NCBI RefSeq assembly: GCF_024139115.2 | Contig: NC_085139.1 | Span: 68,491,203-68,555,202, forward strand | Direction of reading: 5' to 3' | Length of the DNA: 64,000 nucleotides | Source of the DNA: Armigeres subalbatus | Lineage: Eukaryota > Arthropoda > Insecta > Diptera > Culicidae | In this document: one piece after another, positions 33,373 through 48,410 of the stretch | Position numbering within the stretch: the first letter of the stretch is position 1 | Layout of the letters: every line of letters begins with the position of its first letter | Translations under genes and position numbers: made by a program | Notes under the pieces: model-generated | Databases searched by the model: none | Told to the model about the DNA's origin: nothing | Seen by the model: only the letters and a program-made list of their open reading frames with translations

Positions 33373-33735
33373 GGTTTTTCTTTATTGGGTACAAAACAAA
33401 CTGCTATCTCGCGCGGCGTGGGTAGCGCTCCGGCATCGTTATGCCGCTTAGCGGTGAACCATCGAGTAGTCGACCAGCAGTAGCAGCACTCAAATTTTCT
33501 CGCAAGGTTAGAACTATCTTTTTGTGGAGCGGCGAGTCATCGGCTGTCGGGGCAGCAGCACTCAAGTGAAAACTTTAGTATCGGTGGCGTTTGCAGAAAC
33601 GGTTCTTTTCAAGGCCAAAATGATATTCGAAAGAGAGTTTCGTAAAAACAGTGCAATTATCTTGCAAAATTTTTTAGCTTGGAAATGTGCTGTTAGTGAT
33701 TTAAAATGAATCGAGTAATAAACAAAAATATAATT
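33373..33735 (+). other. LINE 5' UTR-like sequence
   Basis: GC-rich, with two copies of CAGCAGCACTCAA-like words (about 33480 and 33550), resembling Jockey-type leaders. No zinc-knuckle protein follows directly. Low confidence. Confidence 0.3.
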
Positions 33736-33739
33736 CACT

Positions 33740-33835
33740 TGTCATAAGTTGAGTCAAGTACGGCCTTACAGTTGAGGTCGAAACACGCATCTATAAAGAT
33801 AGCAACGTGGTGGAATTAAATGGAATAGTACTAAA
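33740..33835. mobile_element. Fragment related to the 5555-5800 palindrome
   Basis: GAGGTCGAAACACGCATCTA, AAAGATAGCAACG and GGTGGAATTAAATGGA align with the right arm of the palindrome at 5.7 kb, with substitutions. Only one arm is present. Confidence 0.65.
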
Positions 33836-34019
33836 CCTTAGAATTTATTCACTATGGTGGCATAGTCATTGATTTGGCTGTCGTGACGAAAAGTCTGAAT
33901 CTCTCCAGAAAATTTTCTTCAGTCACATTGCGAGTAAAATTGTGGTCCTGTATAAAATGATGGTCCTGAAAAAAAAACGATTTTATTTCCAATCACTTAC
34001 AGAAACAATACAAAAGTAA
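33836..34019. other. No gene seen
   Basis: Short stretch of unassigned DNA between the foldback fragment and the next LINE leader. Confidence 0.4.
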
Positions 34020-34339
34020 CCATAACGTTCCGATACACTGTCCCGTGCGGTGGTATAGTGCGCGCTCTCGAAATAAAAAAGATCATTATTCCTCGTTTTG
34101 CGCGGCCACGGCGTTCAAAACGTAATTCGATCAGCGTAACAAGTGCTAGAGTAAGAGTGTACAGTGAAGGTTTAGTGGAAATCGCCCAAAAACAGCTAAA
34201 AAAGTTAAAAAGTGTATTCGCCACGTGCTTCGTCCGGTGAAAACAGACAGCCATCGCCCGGCTGCCGGACTGGTTTCATTCAACAGTCGATGGTGTGGGT
34301 CACGCTATGTCTGAAGGGAGAGAATTAAAGTAGGTCTTC

Positions 34340-35128
34340 TACGAGTTGCTACTCGTCCGTATTTTCCAAATCCGATGCTCTGTAATGGATGTTTTAGCAA
34401 CGGTCACACGCGCGTTCGATGCCCTGGACCGGCACGCTGCTTTAACTGTTCTGGCAATTTTCACGGAGAAGAAGAGTGCCGAGAGGCTCCATTCTGCCGA
34501 AATTGTAGGGGAAATCATCGACCGATTTACAAAAAGGAAATGGAGGTCTTCAAACTAAAAGTGCGCGATAACCTGAGTTTCCCGGAGGCTAGGAAACGAG
34601 CCGAACAGCAAGCAGGAGGTAGCTATGCACAGGCAGCAGCGCAATCGAATGCCTTCGAGAAAAGGCTGAAGGAACTCGAAGTGGGCACTGCACGGAAAGA
34701 CGAAAAAAATCACCAAACTGCGGGAAGAAATTAAACAGAAGAATGAGCGGATTAATCAAGTGATGGCCTTCATCAAACAAACGAAGCATCAAGCCAGTCA
34801 AATAAAACAGAGCCATACTAGCGAAACCGTCAGCCAGGAAAAACCGCATCATAGTGGTGAGCATCGACCAGTCTACACGACGGCAGGCCCTATCACTCGA
34901 TCCAGGAATAACTCCCCAGCCGTTCAGGATACAAAGCGTGGACGATCTTCGAAAAACACTTTTGCTAAACCTCACCAGATCCAAGTCCGCCGCCGAAAAA
35001 AACCGCCGTCACCCATGACCTCACGGAAATTGACTTCTCTAGCGAGGAGTCAGAGATACCGCAGACAAACCCTAATCAAGGTCTTCGATAGCTTTACTCC
35101 TCAACAACGCATGGACTACACCCGTTGA
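34340..35128 (+). pseudogene. Jockey ORF1, zinc-knuckle and C-terminal part
   Basis: 34375-34734 begins with CNGCFSNGHTRVRC and CFNCSGNFHGEEEC, both C-X2-C-X4-H-X4-C. A third, CRNCRGNHRPIYKK, lacks its final cysteine. A charged helix (EARKRAEQQAGG, KRLKELEVG) follows. A frameshift near 34715 moves the reading to the frame of 34760-35128, a basic, serine-rich tail (VQDTKRGRSSKN, QVRRRKKPPSP). The N-terminal half expected for this family is missing, so this cannot be a functional RNA-binding protein. Confidence 0.75.
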
Positions 35129-35188
35129 TGATGAATTTGCCTCCGTAGCCGATGGAAACATTAATCACACTACGACACCGGAAACATG

Positions 35189-35335
35189 GGCTAGACGGCA
35201 GGGGGAAGGCGTAGCCCTTCTTTGCCCTGGCCGCCGCCCTTCACAAACGAATACTCCCACGATAGCAAGATCCCGGGATAGACGGCAGGGGGGAGGGGTA
35301 GCCCTCTCATGCCCTGGCCGCCGCCCTACACTACC
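35189..35335 (+). repeat. Two-copy GC-rich direct repeat
   Basis: TAGACGGCAGGGGG...CCCTGGCCGCCGCCCT occurs twice, about 88 bp apart, inside the ORF1/ORF2 spacer of the LINE fragment. Confidence 0.75.
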
Positions 35336-35819
35336 AATCATGAAGCATCCAATACCTACACCCGATGTTAACGGCAATATCTGAGCAGCTACAGCTACCT
35401 CTTTTTGCGCTCAAAACGGGGGAGCGTAAATGGAATCAGAGCGTAAAAAGAGGGAGCGTTATTTCGAATTTAGGGCGTAAAAAGAGGGAGCGTTATTTGG
35501 AATTTTGAGCGTAAAAAGAGGGAGCGCTATTTGGAATTTGGAGCGTAAAAAAAGTTTGCAATCTTTTAGGTAAGCAAAATTTGATATTTAACTCACTTTT
35601 AGTCTTAAGATGGGTCTTTTACCAATTTTGGTATTAGGGTCGTCCAAATTGTTTCCGTTATCATGGTCGTCCAATTGTTTGAATGCTGAGGCCTTAAGAT
35701 GTTCTTGGTGCGCCAAAAAATCAACAAGTCATGAGTGGTGCAGATCCTTGCTAACGCACAGTAAGACGTTCATCATCGTTTTCACGTATTTAAAGTTTTA
35801 CAAGAACCTCCTGGCGCTT

Positions 35820-37226
35820 ATACCTGTGTTTTGTGATACATTGGATAGAACGCAACCATTGCGTAGGTTCACGGCCATCCAAGAAAACCCTGGAATAGGC
35901 CTTAAGATCTACACGCGTAAACAGAAATCTTTCGCCTTGTTTCAAAAATGGTACAACCCCTTTGTGGTACATAGAATAGAATGCGTCCATAGCCTAGGTT
36001 CACGGTCATCCAAGAAAACCCTGGAATAGGCCTTAAGATCTACACGCGTAACCAGAAATCTTTCGCCTTGTTTCAAAAATGGTACAACCCCTTTGTGGTA
36101 CATAGAATAGAATGCGTCCATTGCATAGGTCTACGGCCATCCAAGAAAACCCTGGAATAGACCTTAAGATCTACACGCGTAACCAGAAATCTTTCGCCTT
36201 GTTTCAAAAATGGTACAACCCCTTTGTGATACATAGAAAAGAATGCGTCCATTGCATAGGTTCACGGTAATCCAAGAAAACCCTGGAATAGGCCTTAAGA
36301 TCTACACGCGTAACCAGAAATCTTTCGCCTTGTTTCAAAAATGGTACAACCCCTTTGTGGTACATAGAATAGAATGCGTCCATAGCCTAGGTTCACGGTC
36401 ATCCAAGAAAACCCTGGAATAGGCCTTAAGATCTACACGCGTAACCAGTGCTTTTTTGCCCTGTTTCAAAAATGGTACAACCCCTTTGTGGTACATAGAA
36501 TAGAATGCGTCCATTGCATAGGTTCACGGTCATCCAAGAAAACCCCGGAATAGGCCTTAAGATCTACACGCGTAACCAGAAATCTTTCGCCTTGTTTCAA
36601 AAATGGTACAACCCCTTTGTGGTACATAGAATAGAATGCGTCCATAGCCTAGGTTCACGGTCATCCAAGAAAACCCTGGAATAGGCCTTAAGATCTACAC
36701 GCGTAACCAGTGCTTTTTTACCTTGTTTCAAAAATGGTACAACCCCTTTGTGGTACATAGAATAGAATGCATCCATAGCCTAGGTTCACGGTCATCCAAG
36801 AAAACCCTGGAATAGGCCTTAAGATCTACACGCGTAACCAGAAATCTTTCGCCTTGTTTCAAAAATGGTACAACCCATTTGTGGTACATAGAATAGAATG
36901 CGTCCATTGCATAGGATCACGGTCATCCAAGAAAACCCTGGAATAGGCCTTAAGATCTACACGCGTAAACAGAAATTTTTCGCCTTGTTTCAAAAATGGT
37001 ACAACCCCTTTGTGGTACATAGAATAGAATGCGTCCATAGCCTAGGTTCACGGTCATCCAAAAAAACCCTGGAATAGGCCTTAAGATCTACACGCGTAAC
37101 CAGAAATCTTTCGCCTTGTTTCAAAAATGGTACAACCCCTTTGTGGTACATAGAATAGAATGCGTCCATTGCATAGGTTCACGGTAATCCAAGAAAACCC
37201 TGGAATAGGCCTTAAGATCTACACGA
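35820..37226 (+). repeat. 131-bp tandem array, about 11 copies
   Basis: Successive GATCTACACGCG landmarks at 35906, 36037 and 36168 give an exact 131-bp period that continues to about 37226. Each unit contains CTTTCGCCTTGTTTCAAAAA, GGTACAACCCCTTTGTGGTA (a short dyad, TACAA...TTGTGGTA) and CCAAGAAAACCCTGGAATAG. Copies differ by a few bases; two carry a TGCTTTTTT variant. The first copy is the most diverged. Confidence 0.95.
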
Positions 37227-37235
37227 CCACAGACC

Positions 37236-38130
37236 GATCTACACAGACCTTGACTCTATGGAGTTGGTAAACTTCCTGGAGCCCACGACAACAACATGAA
37301 CTACTAGGAATACAAACATATACCCAGAAGGGGTCGCACAACTTGGTTATTCTTCAATAACTGCCTCCATTACGGAGGTTGATCCACAGACCTTGACTCT
37401 GTGGAGTTCGTAGACTACCTGGAGCTTACGACAACAACAAGAACTACTTGGAATACAAACATATACCAAGAAAATGTCACACAACTTGTTTATTTTTCAA
37501 TAACTGCCTCTATTACGGAGGTTGATCCACAGACCTTGACTCTATGGAGTTCGTAGACTACCTGGCATCAATGACAACATCAAGATCTAATTGAAATACA
37601 AATATATACCTAGAAGGGGTCGCACAACTTGTTTATTCTTCAATAACTGCCTCCATTACGGAGGTTGATCCACAGACCTTGACTCTGTGGAGTTCGTAGA
37701 CTACCTGGAGCCTACGACAACAACAAGAACTACTTGGAATACAAACATATACCAAAGAGGAGTTACACAACTTGTTTATTCTCCAATAACTGTCTCCGTT
37801 ACGGAGGTTGATCCACAGACCTTAATTCTATGGAGTTGGTAAACTTTCTGAAGCCCACGACAACAACAAGAACTACTTGGAATACAAACATATACCCAAA
37901 AGGGGTCACACAACTTGTTTATTCTTAAATAACTGCCTCCATTACGGAGGTTGATCCACAGACCTTGACTCTGTGGAGTTCGTAGACTTCCTGGAGTCCA
38001 CGACAACAACAAGAACTACTTGGAACACAAACATATACCAAGAAGGGGTCACATAACTTGTTTATTCTTCAATAACTGTCTCCATTACGAAGGTTGATAA
38101 ACAGATCTTGACTGTGTGGAGTTCGTAGAT
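37236..38130 (+). repeat. 143-bp tandem array, about 6-7 copies
   Basis: CAGACCTTGACTCT landmarks at 37244, 37387, 37530, 37673, 37816, 37959 and 38102 are exactly 143 bp apart. Units share GGAATACAAACATATACC and TCCATTACGGAGGTTGATCC. The junction with the 131-bp array lies at GATCTACACGACC (about 37217-37236). The sequence is unrelated to the 131-bp unit by eye. Confidence 0.95.
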
Positions 38131-38390
38131 CATGACAACCGCTAATACCACTTTGCATGCAAGCCTATATTCTGTTTCTAGAACATCCGTAGTACTTAGA
38201 TCATCTAAAAACAACCTCCGAAACTAATCCAAATTTGCATCATAAAAATGCTTGAAACTTTTTTTACGCTCCTATAGGGCGTAAAAAGAGGGAGCGTTAT
38301 TTCGAATTTGGAGCGTAAAAAGAGGGAGCGTTATTTGGAATTTTGAGCGTAAAAAGAGGGAGCGTAAAAGGAGGGAGCGTAAAAAGAGGT

Positions 38391-38700
38391 TTTACAGTAG
38401 TAGTTTCGGCAACGGCTGGCACTGTGGGGCACTGGCGTCCCACAGGTCAGTACTCGGTCTATTCATCTGCATACAGATACTGTCTTGTGAAAATTACAGG
38501 TCACCAACCGCAACCGTATTCTCGCCTGAAGAAGGACTGTTACCGAAACAATATTACACAAAGCGCATCCACAGTGGTGGCTGTTGTCGGTATTGGCAAA
38601 CTAGTGTAATGGTTTCGACAGCAGGTGGTACTGTGGGGCAATACGCCCCACAGGCAAGTACCAGCGTATTTATACATTTGTAGAGTTTTCCGCTGCATCT
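38391..38700 (+). repeat. Two-copy hairpin-containing repeat
   Basis: GTTTCGGCAACGGCTGGCAC then CTGTGGGGCACTGGCGTCCC at 38400-38450 recurs in diverged form at 38610-38660 (CTGTGGGGCAATACGCCCCA). Each copy can form a CTGTGGGGC/GCCCCACAG-type hairpin. Function unknown. Confidence 0.6.
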
Positions 38701-38932
38701 TCTTCTCAGAAGTGATCCACGGAAACGGTATGGCTGTTGCTTCACAGCTGTTTTCCAACCAGAAAGGAAGCCATCGGAAACACCGGAAAATGTCCGTCAT
38801 CTGACCAACACGGATCATAGGATGTAGCTCCGACTCGATCGCCAGAAAGAAAGTCGAAAACATAAAGGAGAAGAATTAGTGAACAAGATAAAGAGATGAG
38901 GAGCGAAAAAAGAGAGAGGTGATGAGAGAGAG

Positions 38933-43079
<4,147 letters not shown>

Positions 43080-43122
43080 TTGCCGAGCTCTGGCGTGGCG
43101 GATCTATTTTCTCGCGCGACTC

Positions 43123-44225
43123 GTGGGACCAAAATGTCGACCAAACAAAAAAAAAACAAATTTGAGTGGAGAGGGAGAAGCGTCTGACGAAAGGGTGGAT
43201 CCCTTCGCCAGACGAAGTGGCCTTAACAGGTCGCCCCACCGATCGCCAGGAGCAGGCGATACAGAAGAGCATAGCAGGTCGGAGGAGCCGCCCATCGAGA
43301 TTAAGATGAACGGAGCTACCCTGACCAGGGTCATCACGTAAGTGATAACCAGTCACAAGGAGATTAGAGACCAGAAAATGGAGGTTATTACAGACGTAAC
43401 GGGCGTAATTAAGGACGAGGATCGAGGATTAAGAAGTCCGTGCTGACCCTCTGCAACATGGTTGTAGAGGCAAAGCAGGAGTGAAAGTCCTTGCTGCAGG
43501 CAAGTAAGGAGGCGGAACGAAAGATCCGCCAACTTACCAAAGAGAAAGAGTTGGCAGTGAGCCAAGCGGTGGAGGCCAGGAAGGAAGCCGAGACGAATAT
43601 TCGATTCTTTACGGAAGAAAAGCAGCTGGCAGAAAGCCAGACTGCAGAACTTTGCAGGCGCATGGCTGTTACTGGAGCAACTCCGAATCTTAGTAAGGTT
43701 GCCATCGACCTGGAGAAGCTAGCGCCAATAGCCGGTATTGCACGAGAAGAAGGCTATTAAAATCCGTCGGGAGAAGGTTGAGCAGGTTGCCGGCCCTAAG
43801 AAACGACGAAAACCAGTTCCTCCTTCTACGAGGACTAACGAAGTTCACCGGGAGGAAGGCCTGCCCTGGAGGGAAGTTGAGAATCCCAAAAAGGCGAAGA
43901 AGCGAAAAGCGGTAGAGGAGACGAAGGCGTCATTGGCCAAGAAGGGGAGTGCCCGTGGTCATAGCAGGAAGGACAGAGGCGAAGCAATTATCGTCATGGC
44001 TGATGATAAGAGCTATGCCGATGTTCTGAAGGCTTTGCGGAGCGATAAAAAGCTCACTGGCCTAGGGGATGATGTCAACTGCATCCGCAGATCGCAAAAG
44101 GGCGAGATGATCCTCGTCCTGAAGCGGGATGCTGCGCGGAAGAGTTCCACGTTTGAAAAGTTGGCAGAAGAGGTGCCGGGTGATGCGTTTCAGGTGAGAG
44201 CCCTATGCCCAGTAGAGGTAATCCA
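43123..44225 (+). pseudogene. R1-type ORF1, N-terminal part
   Basis: Three overlapping frames are needed: 43123-43341 (start region, acidic), 43491-43760 (a coiled coil, QASKEAERKIRQLTKEKE), and 43738-44225 (basic linker KKRRKPVPPSTR, then a conserved block MADDKSYADVLKALRSDKK and GEMILVLKRDAARKSSTF). The coding frame is abruptly interrupted at 44225 by the TIR element, two residues after ALCPVEVI. Frameshifts near 43345 and 43745 show that it was decaying independently of the insertion. Confidence 0.75.
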
Positions 44226-46178
44226 CCCAAGCAACCAACAGTTCAGATTAGACTTGAGGATTGAACTAAGAAGTTCACATTAAGTTCGACTATAGCTCCA
44301 TTGTTCATAAACCGAACTTAACTCTCAATTAATACTATCAATGAACTTAAAAGTTCAAAAAAAGTTTCATATTCCTAAGTTCACGTCATGCGACTTAAAT
44401 TATTGTTCCGTGCTTCTAACAAGAAGTTCGGTTCAAGTACTAATCGAACTTCTAATCAGCTTGAAAATCAATATTATTCCGAACTATAAAGTTCACACCA
44501 CGCTACTTTGGAACTTGTTCCGAACGTGTAATTTAAAGTTCCATGATAGCACAAACCGAACTTGTTGTCAGCACAAAAGTTCACAAAATATTTTTTTCAC
44601 TACAAGTACAGTACAAAAAAATTCTGAATAATACCTTGTACGAACTTGAGCACACTGCACTATGGTCCAGGATACAGATTTACGCGGAAAGATGCATTTT
44701 ACGCCAAAACTATATTTTTTAGAAAAAACTGTTGTTCTACAAAACTGTTCGAAATAGTAAGGCCATCATTATGGTTCTGGTTAAAAAATATTTTTTTATT
44801 TCTCAGAATATTGCCATGTTATGTTCTACAAAGTTGTAGCGCAGCTTATTCCAATCAATTTTGCTAAAAAAACTTTTTCTGTAGCTCTTAAGTTGGCTGA
44901 TTTAGAGCAATTTTACCTAATTGGATTAGGGTGTACCTCAAAAAAACAGTATTTTTGATCTACTTTTTTGTTTTAGATTTCTCGAAAAAGGCGTCTTCAG
45001 GTGATGCAACTTTTGATGGGTAAATATGATCAATATATTTTTCCGATCAAAAGTTATAATCGTTTTTCTGTCAAAATTACATTTTTTTCATAAGTTGATA
45101 TCTCCGGTTAGGGCAGACCAAAAAAATATATTTACACGACATTTGAAAAAAAAATTAATATTCTTTATTATGTCAAAAAATTGGGGATATGTTATTTTTT
45201 TTATCTCAAGATTTATCAATTTAATTAAAATCATGTTTTTTCAAATAAATTAATATAACTCGACAACGGAAGAAGATACAGACGATATTCTTATAGCAAA
45301 ACACGCGTTTTGAAAAGCCCAAAAGTCTTCAGAAGATGACACCCGTGAGAAATGAAAAGTTAAAAATCTACAGCTTTAACACTTTTTGTAAGTTTTATCA
45401 TTATCATCGTATTGCAAGATTTACGAGAAAAGATGTATTTTCGGTCTGAAGCATACTTTTAAGAAACAAAATTTGTTCTACAAAGTTGTTCTGGATACTT
45501 GGGCCATTATTATAGAGTTACCGAAAAATAGGGTGGGCCATTTTATGAAAATGTGGAATTTTATTTTATTTTTTTATTTTGCAGAATATTGAAATAAAAT
45601 GTTCTACACAGTTGTAGCGCAGCTTTTTCCAATCAATTTTGTTATGTAAACTTTTCATGTAACTCTTCAGCTCACTTCTTTAGAGTAATTTTACTCACCA
45701 GGATTAGGGTGTCCCTCAAAAAACAATATTTATGATCTGCTCATTTCATTTTTTATTTTTCACGGATGTCACCTTCTGAAGACTTTTGGGGCTTTCTAAA
45801 ACGCGTGTTTTACTATAAGAATATAGTCTGTATCTTCTTCCGTTGTAGAGTTCTATAATTTTATTTGAAAAAATTGATTTTAGTGAAATTGATGAAACTT
45901 GAGATAAAAAAATAACATATCCCCAATTTTTTGACATAATAAAGAATATTAATTTTTCTTTCAAATGCCGTGTAAATATATTTTTTTGGTCTGCCCTAAC
46001 CGGAGATATCAACTTATGAAAAAAAAAAGTTTTGACAGAAAAACGATTATAACTTTTGGTCGGGAAAAGATTTAGAGCATATTTACCCATCAAAAGTTGT
46101 ATTTTTTGAGCTCTAAAAGTCACCTGAAGATGACTTTTTCGAGAAATCTAAAACAAAAAAGTAGATCAAAAATACTGT

Positions 46179-46267
46179 TGATCTGTAATCTCCAAACCAA
46201 GTTAGCCCCGCTGCCCCTTTATCAGTATCACAGTTAACTCTCTCTTTTATTTGAAACTCAATCAATG
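46179..46267 (+). repeat. 5' LTR, matching part
   Basis: 89 bases identical to the first 89 bases of the 3' LTR (52893-52981). After 46267 the two diverge completely, so the rest of the 5' LTR is either deleted or replaced by a different sequence, which begins TCTCCATGTGTGGG and contains GAATAAATTC. Confidence 0.9.
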
Positions 46268-46693
46268 TCTCCATGTGTGGGTAATTGTGGGGTGAACAAA
46301 GGCTTGAATAAATTCTTAAATCTACTCGCATGGGAGTTTCATTCCGGAATTGTGGCCTGGTTCCAATCAATTGTGTCCCTGACTGTGGCTTTGGTTTATT
46401 GGTTCGTTTGTTCGCTGCTAGTCCTCCTTGTCGGCTGTCTTTGGTCGTTAGTCAGTCAATACGAATTACGTCACTGTGGAACGTCGCGTCGAGTAAATCA
46501 CCTAGCAGTGTTCCAGTTGATTGGCAGAGTAGTGAGTGATAAAAGTGATTAAAAAGTGAACTCAAAATTCAGTTTATTGTACTGCTGCAATTAATTGCGA
46601 ATGTAAATCACACGAACGTCAGTGAAAGTGCGACGAATGAACATTGAACTTTATAAGGTGTGAGCAGTGCTTTAAACTTTGAATGATAGCTAA
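46268..46693 (+). other. BEL leader of unclear origin
   Basis: Lies between the LTR match and gag. It may include a non-homologous LTR remainder and the primer-binding site; a candidate start is TGGGAGTTTC or TGGCCTGGTTCC, but neither is convincing. It carries no domain-bearing frame. Confidence 0.5.
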
Positions 46694-47482
46694 GTGAAGT
46701 GCGAAATTGTTGACAATATCGGACTACGGGAGCTCGGAAAGCAGGAGAGGCAGCTGAAAAATTCCATCAAAGCCATTGCAAAGTTTGTCAGTGAGTTCCA
46801 GAGGTCAACTCAGGAAAATCAAATCGACGTGAGGTTGGAAACGTTGGAGAATGCCATGAAAAGCTTCTATAGTGTTCGTCGTAAGATCGAAATGGCAATC
46901 GATGAAACTGACGCAGAAGAAGATGTGAAAGAAACCACAGAGGAGCGGAAGAAGCGTTTGGAGAAATTGGCAATAATACGCGTAGATCAGTATGAAGCAA
47001 TCATCCGGGAAGTGGAAGAGCAGTATTTCGCTACTAAAGCCGACTTGATATCTCTGAGAGCACTGAAGGTGGAATCAAAATTAGCTACAACAACTTCTAT
47101 TGCGGCAGGGCATGGGATGTCACGAGTGAAGCTGCCAGACATCAAACTGCCTTCCTTCAGTGGCAAGATAAAAGAGTGGGTGACTTTTAGAGACACGTTT
47201 CGCAGCTTAATCCACAATAATGTTCAGCTTACAGCCATTGATAAATTCACCTATTTGCGGTCATCTGTCTTCGGTGATGCACTGCAAGAGGTTAGTTCGG
47301 TAGATCTTTCCGGTGATAACTATGAGGTAGCATGGAAGGCTCTAGAGAAAAAATATGAAAATAAGAAGCTCATTGTCAAAGCACATTTGGACGCTATCTT
47401 TGCAGTGGAGCCTGTAAGGCGAGACAGGAATCTACAAATGTTGAATAAGATCGGAGAAAACACAGCGAATTGGCTGGATTCT
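46694..47482 (+). pseudogene. BEL gag, N-terminal part up to the inversion breakpoint
   Basis: Gag forms the particle that packages the element RNA. The open frame starts with GTG right after a stop, so the original ATG is not evident; the first in-frame ATG is at about 46856. The N-terminal half is a charged coiled coil (KAIAKFVSEFQRSTQENQ, EEDVKETTEERKKRLEKL). Then comes the conserved BEL gag block (RVKLPDIKLPSFSGKIKEW, FTYLRSSVFGDALQEV, AWKALEKKYENKKLIVKAH), the capsid region known as DUF1759. The gag reading ends at ENTANW, at the 13-bp repeat that bounds the inversion; codons from 47483 to 47584 are antisense to the protease and are not gag. Confidence 0.9.
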
Positions 47483-48406
47483 TGCTGCCACCAACCTTGT
47501 CGATGTGACACTACCGCACCCGATTCCTTGTACCTTCAGGTACACTGGCGTTTCCAGAAGCTTGAGCTTCTTCGAGAAGGTTGACGTAACGTAGCAGAAT
47601 TCCGAACAGGAGTCCAAGAGTGTACGAGCAAAGGAAATATTGCCGAATCGGTCTTGTACTCGAACTATTGCGGTTGACATTAGCACTTGTCGAGGGAAGA
47701 TTGCATGGCTTCTGATTGCTTTACAGCTTTTTAGTGTAACAGTGGCGTGTGAATTTGTGGTGGAGTGTGGGGAATGTGCTGAGAGCTTGCTTGGATCACG
47801 GGATAGGAGTGTGTGGTTTGTGTGGCTGGGTGAATGGGTGTTTGTGGTTGACTGTTTGATGTAGCTTGGCTTAAGTGTGGCTGTGACTGTCCTGCTACCC
47901 CAGTTTGATCTTGCGTTTGTGGAACGGATGTTTTAGACGCACGGAAACTCGATGGTGCGTTCTCAAAATGCAGCATAGTGTGATGCTTTCTGCTGCACTT
48001 TGTACAGGAACCTCTGGAGCATCCTTCAGCATAATGTCCCGCAGACAAGCAATTGCGACACAAGCGCTTCCGGTTGGTCTCTTCCACACGCTGAGCGACT
48101 GACAGGCCTTTGAATTTGTAACACTTGAACGGAAGATGATACGGTTCCGCACAAAACAAACACTTTCTTGACGACTCCGAGGATGTGTGTACAACTGTGG
48201 ACCTTTCTCGTCTCTGAGTGGAATCAGTCGATTTACTTGGCGCTATAGACTGCAGCACAAGGCAATGGTCTCTAAGGAACTCAATTAGCTCGTCATACCT
48301 AGGCACGTCCTTGGAATTGTGGTGCGATTCCCACAGTCGAAGAGTGGTCACATCCAGACGAGAGCATAGCGAATGAGCGAGAATCGTTGACCAATCCAGC
48401 CAATCC
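47483..48406 (-). pseudogene. Inverted BEL segment: end of gag and start of protease
   Basis: On the minus strand the sequence continues the interrupted gag: it reads RLDVTTLRLWESHHN, then zinc-knuckle-like CLFCAEPYHLPFKC, CRNCLSAGHYAEGC and CTKCSRKHH. The open frame 48351-47731 ends in a Gln/Pro/Thr-rich linker. The next frame (47686-47483) is the beginning of a pepsin-type retroviral protease (ARTLLDSCSEFCYVT), whose usual D-S/T-G triad reads DSC. The remainder of the protease (ISAFDEDMQFYVLPK) is back on the + strand from 48420. The segment lies between TTGGCTGGATTCT (47470-47482) and AGAATCCAGCCAA (48407-48419), perfect inverted repeats of 13 bp. Confidence 0.9.
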
Positions 48407-48410
48407 AGAA

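Larger units (their letters stand above)
34020..35396 (+). mobile_element. Jockey-clade LINE, ORF1 fragment
   Basis: A leader-like region (34020-34330) is followed by the zinc-knuckle and C-terminal parts of ORF1; the N-terminal half is deleted. The segment 35189-35335 contains two copies of GACGGCAGGGGG followed by CCCTGGCCGCCGCCC. The LINE is cut at 35396 by the element that starts at 35397. Confidence 0.7.
35397..38390. mobile_element. 2994-bp TIR element carrying two tandem arrays
   Basis: The ends are inverted (ACCTCTTTTTGCGCTC at the left; GAGCGTAAAAAGAGGT at the right). Both termini carry several direct copies of a subterminal repeat, GAGCGTAAAAAGAGGGAGCG followed by TTATTTGGAATTT (35415-35560 and 38275-38390). 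The interior is almost entirely two tandem arrays (131 bp and 143 bp units) and no transposase frame is visible. I could not define a target duplication. It interrupts the Jockey fragment at its left. Confidence 0.75.

Noticed and set aside
35820..38130. Identification of the arrays with the known mosquito satellite that produces abundant piRNAs
   Set aside because: I cannot compare sequences from memory reliably; left as a small RNA mapping test only.
47483..47584. C-terminal tail of the + strand gag frame
   Set aside because: It is the antisense of the protease inside the inverted segment.
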